From Phaeoceros laevis (taxonomy: Eukaryota > Anthocerotophyta > Anthocerotopsida > Notothyladales), in NCBI GenBank assembly GCA_049999765.1, contig JBNGIQ010007732.1:1-30093 (forward strand): DNA of 30,093 nucleotides. The letters run 5' to 3'. Position 1 is the stretch's first letter. Each line of letters opens with the position of its first letter. Positions 22,872-30,093 of the stretch are shown here, piece after piece. The translations under genes were made by a program, and so were the position numbers. The notes beneath the pieces were generated by a model. That model was given only the letters and a program-made list of their open reading frames with translations, ran no database searches and was not told the DNA's origin.

Positions 22872-23157
22872 GGATACAAACCCTTAAAATTAAACCTTAT
22901 ATCTTGAAATTGTTCAACTGTTAAAACCCATGAACCCTTAGAATTAAGGAGATATAAATAATTTGAACCATTAGATTTTATGAAATGGAGTAGGTCCATG
23001 GTTGGGTTCTTCCAATGGGATGGGCAGGTCGTGGGTTCAATTTCTAGCTATGACCTTATTTTACCGCACGCGCGCGTGCTCACGCTTCCTCTCGTGGTCG
23101 CGCGCGTGCAACACTCATATACACATGTCCTTCGCATGGGATTGAAGTGAGAGCATG
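22872..23157. other. Non-coding stretch between minisatellite and gag-protease relic
   Basis: The first half is AT-rich with two similar pieces (ACCCTTAAAATTAA and ACCCTTAGAATTAAGG). The second half has a perfect 14-bp palindrome GCACGCGCGCGTGC at 23066-23079 and another GCGCGCGTGC at about 23100. GTGGGTTCAATTTC near 23031-23044 resembles a tRNA/SINE B box, but no A box or cloverleaf is visible. Confidence 0.5.
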
Positions 23158-26100
23158 TCACAGCCCCATACAACACATAGAGAGAGCACGTTGTTCCTCA
23201 ATCGATGAGCCAACGAACCACATTGCACCGCATCCACTAGCACTGGCTCTCCAATGAGATGCTTGATGGCCAATTGTAACACCTGGAGGAAAGAGCAATT
23301 CCTGTCCCATTAGCACATCGTAGCTCAATGCCGGAGTTACTAAGCAACGCAACCTAAGTTCCATCGCTTGGGGAGTCCCAGGGGTAAAGGCAATGCTGAG
23401 AAAATCAGCAGTTTCTTCTTCCACCTTCTCGACCTGTCCTCCAGCAGTTCTAATGCGCCAGGCAGAAGCCTACAGCGCTGCACCCACCAAACCTAGTTTT
23501 TGAGCAAATGCCTGCCCAATGATCACTGGCTGAGCGCCAGTGTCGAGCAGAGCGATCGTGGGGGCAGTCCCGTTGATGGTGACTACTCCCTTACAATTAT
23601 CCACCAAGACAGCTCCAAGATTAACAATCATTCGCTCTAAAGTAGGTACCACAGGCAATTCCTTAGCATATTGGCGTAAAGCCAAACTGCTAACAGGCTT
23701 GTACTGCGGCCACACTTCCAAACTAGGCCACATCCAAACTATAGGCAAACTGAGCATAGGTGCCATTTGAAATGACTCAGCACTAATTGTGCTTAACACA
23801 TCTGCATCCTTGCTGAACATGGGCACCAGTGCTTGGGCCATCCATGCTGTCACAGTATGATCTGGAACACTCCTCCTGATGGATACCAGTTGTGGTGAAC
23901 CCTTTGGAGATGACAAGTTAGCATCCCGAGCTTCATCATGGAGCATTGCAAAATGCCCTTGCATTCCTTCCCGTGCTTGCAACTCTGAATCAAGTGTTTG
24001 TAACACTTGACGTGAAGAGACACGCAAATCTAAAAATGAGAACAAAGGAGCAGCCATAACTCTGTCCAGCATGGAAATGCCAGGAAAAATACCAGACAAG
24101 GCATGACTGCCTTCTCGGGAATAATCATCCCGCACTCTAACGTCACCTGCGTTTCTCGCTCCCGTGACTGGCTCCATAGTTTGAAACTCAGCACCCTGGT
24201 CATGATGTGACCTAGTAGGAAAATGCATTCCCGCAGACATGCCCTCATTAAAAGCATGAATCATTGGTTCATTGACCCTTCTAGAACTCAAGGCAATATT
24301 ACGAGCAAACGTAGGACTCCTAGCACTGCTGGATGCGTCAGGAAAATCTCCAGACCAGTCACCCTCCAACCTCACATGCGGCATAGCGGTTTCGTTCCCA
24401 CTGACTGCATTCTTTTGTGGGGTAATTAGCAATGAAAGATCCCTTGCAGCTCTCAATTCTGGAGGGGTACTGCTACGTGAAACAGCTTCCAACTCCTCTT
24501 TTGTAGATATTTGTGTAAACGATATAGGCACAGCTACCCTGGCACCTCTTGCCCTTGTCACGGGTCCCGTCGGTGCGCCTGCAGCACCACGCACACCCTT
24601 CCTCCTCGTAGCCACATCTACCTCAAATGTATGACTGTAGTCAGCCAACATCCTTGGCACTGTACCTGCCTCATATGCTCCAATCGAATTGTAATCCGGG
24701 AGTGGTAATAGGGTTGAGAGCGTGCTCTCTGCCATGGCACGATTTGGAATACCCACAGTACGATTTTGAGGGACCTCGTTCATGACAATTCAGACTTCGA
24801 GTAACCTCAGCCTCTTCCTCGAGTTGCTGTCGGTACTCCCTCCATCTAGCAGCCCTATCCGGCATGTTTTCATCACCCACTGCCATACAAGCGTCATACG
24901 GCAAGCCATATCTCTGGCCAGCTCCTCCCTGACTGGTTGACGCTGTATTTGATGTTGCCCTGACGGCCATGCTAACTGTCAGTGTTTTGACTTGTGCCTT
25001 CAAGGTTTTGACCTCTGCTGCCAGATCTGCTGCCTTCGTAGCTTCGGCCTGATTTGCCTCCTGGGCTGGCTTGGGCTTCAGAGCACGCTTTTTGGCAGGC
25101 TTAATGACTACTGCAGCTACAGTAGGAGTAGCTTTAGTGCCAGACTTGGCACCCTTCGCTGCAACTGCTGCTGCACTAGCCTTAGGCAACCATAGCTGCC
25201 TGCTTTCTAGGTGCTTATTAAAGCACACAGCCTCCACATGACCGTCTTTATCACAAAACCCACAATGCAAACTTGTAGGCGGGCATGTGCACTGCGGTGC
25301 AAAATGATCTATACTAGCACAAAAATTGCATCCATAGGCTTGACCTTCTGAGCTTGTCGCAATGGCAGCATTTGCAGTTTTCGTGTTGTACTGATTCTTT
25401 GCCATTAGTGTCGCCCCCCGAACCACAATCTTGCCTGCACTTGGACTTGCTTCACGTTGATTAGTATGACTAGCCCGCTTGGGCAAATCCTCCTCATGTG
25501 CATCGTAGTGTGCATCAGCCATCTCATACCTTTCAGCTGCTAAATACACATCTTCGCATGTGTATGCGTCACCTTGGTCATGAAACACAATGTCCTTTAC
25601 CGTGGTGTGCAACACCGCATCAGCTCTAAGAGCTCTTAAGAATTTTTGTGCAGCACCCTGAGGGGTTGCACTGCCTATCTCCTGCACTAGACGAAGCACT
25701 TGCCGATACAACATCTTGAGTGTTTCACCTTTCTGGCAGATGATATTCTGAAGTTCCTGGATCTTTTCCATGCTCTTAGCTGGAAACTCCCGCTCCAAGA
25801 TCACAAAGAATGCTCCCACAGGGTTTTGCTCGACTGGCTCCAGTACTGTCGGGTCAATACCCTGCGTGGCTGCTAAAAGTTGAGTAGGAGTTAGCGTCAC
25901 CGATGTAGGAAAGCACCCGCAGGCTAGCGGGTACTTTCCTGTACCCGCTAGCCTGCGGGTGCCCAATTCCAGGGCAAGGGGGGACCCTCTATGGGGCCGT
26001 CTAACCTCCTCAAATATCCACACACACACACACACACAGGTGTGCCTGTTGCCACAGCTGCTGTTGTAGTAGCTGCTGCTACGGCAGCCTGTAAGGCCAC

Positions 26101-26505
26101 TTGTGAGGCATGCTGAATGGCAGTTGCATAAGCTACGTTAGGCACGTTTATCTCTCTAAGCAATGCAGGCCAATGATCAAAGTATAACAACTGTGTTTCC
26201 TCTGTTAGGTACCTTGCAAGCATTTTGAAAGAGTACCTCTGATTGTAGTGTTGTTGGAGCTTCATCTCCCACTCATCCATCATCAAATAGAAGCATGCTT
26301 TAAATTCACAAAGAGACACAGTTCCAGGCCTATCACTGAATCGGTCAATCTTTGTAGTACTAACATACCCTCCACTATCCATGATGACTATAGTAGTGGG
26401 TACAGGCACTAGTGCCGTTGGGGGCCCTCTTGGTGGCAGAAACTACAAGTCCTCCTTGTCATCCTCGTCAGACCAAGCCTCCAAGTCATAACTTAAAGTC
26501 GGCAT
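23158..26505 (-). pseudogene. Decayed gag-protease part of an LTR-type retroelement
   Basis: Starting at the ATG 26503-26505 (MPTLSYDLEAWSDED), the frame meets TAG at 26443-26445 and continues in frame as the gag region to about 25950. It changes frame in the hairpin/CA-repeat region. Gag then carries two CCHC zinc knuckles, CNFCASIDHFAPQC (25289-25330) and CGFCDKDGHVEAVC (25223-25264), which bind RNA in retroelement nucleocapsids. The protease frame (24783-23470) overlaps gag and lies +1 to it. It has a DTGA aspartic protease site (ALLDTGAQPVIIG, DTG at about 23536-23544), then TAG at 23470-23472, then continues in frame (DVLMGQELLFPPGV) to TGA at 23158. The DTGA and flap-like context suggest a Ty3-type element. 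No reverse transcriptase follows, so it is truncated or of a gag-pro-only type. Confidence 0.85.
25914..26038. repeat. Perfect 22-bp hairpin followed by a (CA)10 tract inside gag
   Basis: Arms 25914-25935 and 25942-25963 are exact reverse complements with loop TTTCCT. After 55 further bases comes (CA)10 at 26019-26038. The gag reading frame changes exactly in this interval, and the peptide on either side reads like gag while this part does not. It is probably an insertion of a small foldback sequence plus microsatellite slippage. Confidence 0.85.
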
Positions 26506-26554
26506 ATCCTCATCGAATCGTTCCTCCTTCACTGAAACTGGCTGGCTCCCTGCC

Positions 26555-26813
26555 TGTAAAACAGGCTGGATCAGATGCTTAGGCAAGAAGTAGATCAAGA
26601 AGATTAGATTGGTTGCGCGCACGCTCTCCCTTTTTAAAGATAGGAGGCAGCGGCGGTTGGCCGTGTCCCTTCGTGTGGACACGGCGGTTGGTCTTAGGGC
26701 ACGACCGTTTATCGTGCCACTACAAATAGTCATGTCGTATGATGTTTAGTTATTTACCTATATCTATTTAATTATTATATGCCTTTGACTACTTAATACT
26801 ATGTATTTCTACA
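26555..26813 (-). mobile_element. Probable 3' LTR of the Ty1/copia element (259 bp)
   Basis: On the minus strand the LTR would start TGTAGAAATACA at 26813, directly after a purine tract AAGTGGGAG (plus-strand 26814-26822), and end CTGTTTTACA at 26555. This gives TGTA..TACA ends. A TATA-like TTTAAAAAGGGAG lies at about 26626-26638. Two hairpins lie upstream of it: an 8-bp stem at 26661-26684 and a 7-bp stem at 26698-26718. No second LTR copy is in the window to confirm the limits. The five bases outside its end are GGCAG (minus strand), the target-site repeat expected at the far end if the call is right. Confidence 0.65.
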
Positions 26814-26933
26814 CTCCCACTTAGGCAAAGCATGTGTTAGCTATTTATATGCAACTCGACACGATACGTTTTGCTGCATTACTTCCAACTTGCAGAAGCT
26901 GCTAGGGTTCCCGGCGCTTTCGGTGTCCTCGAG

Positions 26934-27389
26934 ATGGAGCTAGGTTTCTCAGCACTTGTGTTTTTGCTGGCGGCGACTTTGCTTGTGCTCCGCTCTTACT
27001 GTCAGCGTAGGAGGCAATGTTCTGTGTCTGCCGGCTTCGCCAAGCTCCACGCTCTAGAGATTGAACTTGAGCACGCTCATCTGCAGTGGCGCCGTGCGTG
27101 GGGCTTTCCTCAGCTTGTGACGGACGCACCCTTCAGATATCTGCCCTTCTGCTTAGAGAGATTCATGTATGCCGGCAGCAATTTTTCTGAGGATGGCCGT
27201 CTGATCATTCGCTATGGTAGGCTGCGCGCATCTCTTGAGCTCCCACTGCAGGTTGACTACCTAGATTCTCACACCGTGCTGTTTGTTGATGTTGCAGAGC
27301 CTCGGTATGTGTGCTCCACAACCCTTCCAAAGCGCATGTTTCAAGGATGGACGCAAGCAGGTTTAGGTTGTCTTGCTGCACGTGCCTAG
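26934..27389 (+). CDS. Unidentified ORF antisense to the copia element, N-terminal membrane segment
   Basis: This ORF of 151 codons sits between the copia pol stop (27406) and the 3' LTR (26813), on the opposite strand, and ends 16 bp from the pol stop. The start ATG at 26934 (CTCGAGATGG) is the first ATG in a frame open from 26871. A TATA-like TATTTATAT lies about 85 bp upstream at 26842-26850. The N-terminus LGFSALVFLLAATLLVL is a likely signal anchor followed by basic residues (RSYCQRRRQ). The rest is soluble-looking and of balanced composition (HALEIELEHAHLQWRRAWGF; LPLQVDYLDSHTVLFVDV). I do not recognise the family. It could be an antisense ORF of the retroelement, a captured host fragment, or chance. 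Confidence 0.45.
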   Translation: MELGFSALVFLLAATLLVLRSYCQRRRQCSVSAGFAKLHALEIELEHAHLQWRRAWGFPQLVTDAPFRYLPFCLERFMYAGSNFSEDGRLIIRYGRLRASLELPLQVDYLDSHTVLFVDVAEPRYVCSTTLPKRMFQGWTQAGLGCLAARA

Positions 27390-27405
27390 TGGGTGCAGTA
27401 ACATT

Positions 27406-30093
27406 CTAGGTCTCAGGCATGCTTGTGAGGCCCATGGCTCTACAGAACTTATCATGTTTTTCCTTGGACAGTGCCTTAGTGAGGACGTCTGCGACGTTTT
27501 CATCCGTGGGACAGTACTGCAAGCTAGCATTTCCATCATTGACTACTTGTCTGATGAAATGGTGCTTTATATCTATGTCTTTCGTGCGAGAATGCATCAC
27601 TGGGTTACGGGCTAACGCTATTGCAAACTGATTGTCGCAGAGGAGCAGTGTTGGTGCTGTTTGATCTTCACCAAGAGATGATAGTAGCGCCCTTGTGTAC
27701 ACAATGTCCTGTGCGGCAATTGCAGTTGCAGCATATTCTGCCTCTGTCGACGAGAGGGCTACCACATGCTGTTTCTTGCTATACCAGGATATGATAGTTG
27801 AGTTGTATTCGTCCTTTCCCAGCATTAGACAATTGGCTGAGATTGACTTTCTTGTGTCACTGTCTGCAGCCCAATCCGCATCCGAAAAACAGGTAAGTGT
27901 GAGCCTCTCGGGTCTCTTCTTATACAGCAATCCATGCGTTGGAGTTCCTTTCAAGTACCGCATAATTCTTTGAACAGTTGCCCAATGTGGGCTTCCATAA
28001 TTCGTGAGGAACTGTGCAGTAGCTCCCTCTGCTTGAGACAGCTCAGGCCTGGTCCAGTTCCTACAATATATAAGCGTGCATACCGCTGGTCTGTAAGGAA
28101 TCAGTTCCATTTTTTGTCTTTCTTCCTCCGACTTCGGGCACTGTTCCAGAATGAGTTTTTCTCCCACTGCAAGTGGTGTGGCTGCAGGTTTGCAATCTAA
28201 CATTCTGTACCTTATTAGGACTTGTCTAATGAATTGACTCTGATGTATGAACACCGTATGCAATGACAGGTCCTGGACTATCTGCACTCCAAGAAAGTAT
28301 GTGAGTTGGCCCACATCCGTCATACTAAACTCTGAGGTAAGGATTCCCTTGACTTTATCCATAAGTGCAGAGCTACTGGCGATGATCACTACATCATCCA
28401 CGTAGAGAGCCAGGTACACTACCCCATTCTTGTCGTACAGTTTATATACATTGCTGTCAGAGTCACTCTGTACAAACCCGGAGTCCTTAAGATACTTGTC
28501 TATACGCTTATACCAGGCCCTTGGGGACTGTTTCAAGCCGTATATTGTTTTTATAAGTTTGCATATCTTCCGTGGGTACTGCTTGTCTTCGAAACCCTCA
28601 GGTTGCCTCATGTAAATGGTTTCCTCCAAGTTGCCATTTAAAAATGCCGTCTTGACATCCATGTGGTGCATTTTGTAGTCATGTTGAGCAGCTATGGCTA
28701 ACAACGTTCTAACCGAGGTTGCTCTTACTACAGGTGAGAACGTCTCGGTGCAAGCCCTCCACTTGGCTATATCCTCTAGTAACAAGGCGTGCCTTATATC
28801 TAGCGATAGTATATCCTGGGCTAACTTCTTTTTGAATACCCATTTATATGTGACGGCCTTGCGGCCTAGAGGAAGGTCCACCAGCTCCCACGTTTTATTG
28901 TCTATTAGAAACTGCTACTTAGACTGAATGGCCACTTGCCATTTTTCAGCCTCATGTGAGCTGATTGCTTCCTTATATGATTGGGGTTCCCCCAAATCCA
29001 CTGATTCCCCTTGTTCCTCCACAAGGAAAGAGTTATAAGTTAATGGAGGTACCTGCCACTCATCTGGTGATGAGGTATGTCTCCTCCTACCACTCCTTCT
29101 CAAGGGTTCCTCAGGTACATATACCTCAGTATGCATAGGTACACTGCTGTTATCCTCAGGTTCTAACATATCGTTATTTTGTACATGTGCAGATTCGCCA
29201 TCACCCTCATCTGCCATTTGGACATCTGACACTCGACTTGACACATCTTCGTCGAGGAAGTAGCTAAGTTCCTCAACATTAGTGTCTTGTGAGCTAATTT
29301 GCCCGGTTGGCTGAATGAGGGTTGCAGTCTGAGGTGAAGCAGCTTGTACATTTGGTGCAGCTGGCGGTGATGTTGCTGCATGATCTGGTGACTGGTCACC
29401 TATGTCTATGTCATCTGAGTGACTGCCAGATGCCTGAGTACTTATAGGTGCTAGATGTGGAGGCTCAAGTAGTGGTAGTTCATTGAAAAGAACACTCCTA
29501 GCATGAGTAGTGGTGCGAGTTTCAGGGTCATAAAGTTTGTACCCCTTGATACCTTTTGTATAGCCGACGAAAACATATTTTCGGGCCTTGTAATCCAACT
29601 TGACTCTTTGATCCTCAGATAGGTGAGCATAGGCTGGCGCACCAAGAATGCGAAGGTGGTTAATACGTGGCTTGTGTGAAGTCCATCTTTCATAGGGAGT
29701 AGAACCCGTGTATGCCTTTGTAGGAAGGTGATTCTTTATGTAATTGGCTGTAGCAACAACTTCTGCCCAATATCCCCTGGGCAAGCGAGAAACCTGAAGC
29801 AAGGATTTCGCTACTTGCTGCAGATGTTTGTTGTTCAGCTCCGCCAGAGGGTTCTGCGAAGATGTGTAGGGAACCGTGATTTGACGAGCGATGCCAAGAG
29901 AGCGACAGTACTCATTGAACTCATCCGAGCAGTATTCGCCTCCGCCATCACTGCGTAAGGTCTTAACCAGCTCCCATGTTTGTCTCTGTGCAAAGCTGAC
30001 ATATTCCTGGAAAAAACCAAAAGTTTGACTCTTGTGTTTGATGAAGTAGGTAATGGTGTACCTGCTCCAGTCATCCACAAACGAGAGAATGTA
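27406..30093 (-). mobile_element. Ty1/copia retrotransposon pol: integrase, RT and RNase H, partial
   Basis: The element runs off the window end, so gag, protease and the start of integrase are missing here. The integrase core is visible (FVDDWSRYT, RSDGGGEY, LAELNNKHLQ), followed by a GAG-pre-RT linker. A TAG at 28915-28917 interrupts the frame, which continues unchanged. The RT shows WVFKKK, MDVKTAFLNG, YGLKQSPRAWY and YVDD (about 28393-28404). RNase H shows FSDADWAAD, SWYSKKQHVVALSSTEAEY and DIDIKHHF, ending at TGA 27406. The stretch 28750-28812 reads in the wrong frame: the expected RYKARLV..GYSQVEG motif is in the next frame, so two indels cancel out. The TAG and these shifts make this copy non-functional. 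Confidence 0.95.

Noticed and set aside
23031-23044. tRNA or SINE B-box-like sequence GTGGGTTCAATTTC
   Set aside because: No A box, cloverleaf or acceptor stem could be found around it.
26443-26733. Separate small gene spanning the LTR boundary on the minus strand
   Set aside because: The frame is open by chance through the LTR; its useful part is the start of gag from 26505, already covered.
23470-28917. Reassignment of TAG to a sense codon in this genome
   Set aside because: gyrB ends with TAG at its expected C-terminus, and the retroelements also have frameshifts, so decay explains the TAG codons.

Overview
The window is nuclear DNA of a green plant, probably a non-flowering streptophyte (bryophyte, fern, lycophyte or charophyte grade). 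The evidence is an intron-rich RAVE/DMX-type gene whose exons read like plant homologues, a plastid/mitochondrial-type gyrase B with an N-terminal presequence, and plant-type LTR and non-LTR retrotransposon remains. I cannot name the species.

Layout. 1-336 is a 160-bp tandem repeat. 337-2548 holds no gene I recognise. 2549-4557 (+) is a spliced coiled-coil protein gene. 4558-7847 is repeat-rich intergenic DNA: a 99-bp tandem duplication, the 3' end of a decayed LINE with RNase H remains, a compact inverted-repeat block and two short tandem duplications. 7848-18469 (-) is a complete RAVE subunit 1 / DmX-like gene, reconstructed as 16 exons (about 2,750 aa). 19107-21403 (+) is gyrB, head to head with it across about 640 bp. 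The gyrB coding region carries a 100-N assembly gap whose two edges share the same 16 bp. If they overlap, the presequence and gyrase join in one frame with no intron.

From 22268 on, the window is repeats and retroelements. There is a CCATC-type minisatellite of about 600 bp, then a decayed gag-protease retroelement piece (-, 23158-26505) with two zinc knuckles and a DTGA protease but no reverse transcriptase. Last comes the 3' part of a Ty1/copia element (-): integrase, RT and RNase H, a polypurine tract and a 259-bp 3' LTR (26555-26813). Between the copia pol stop and its LTR lies an opposite-strand ORF of 151 codons with an N-terminal hydrophobic segment and a TATA-like box. I recognise no family for it.

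How the parts relate. The two well-defined host genes serve organelle functions: V-ATPase assembly at endomembranes and DNA supercoiling in plastids/mitochondria. They may share a bidirectional promoter. The retroelements carry several lesions: three in-frame TAG codons, a pair of compensating frameshifts in RT, and a hairpin plus CA-repeat at a frame change in gag.
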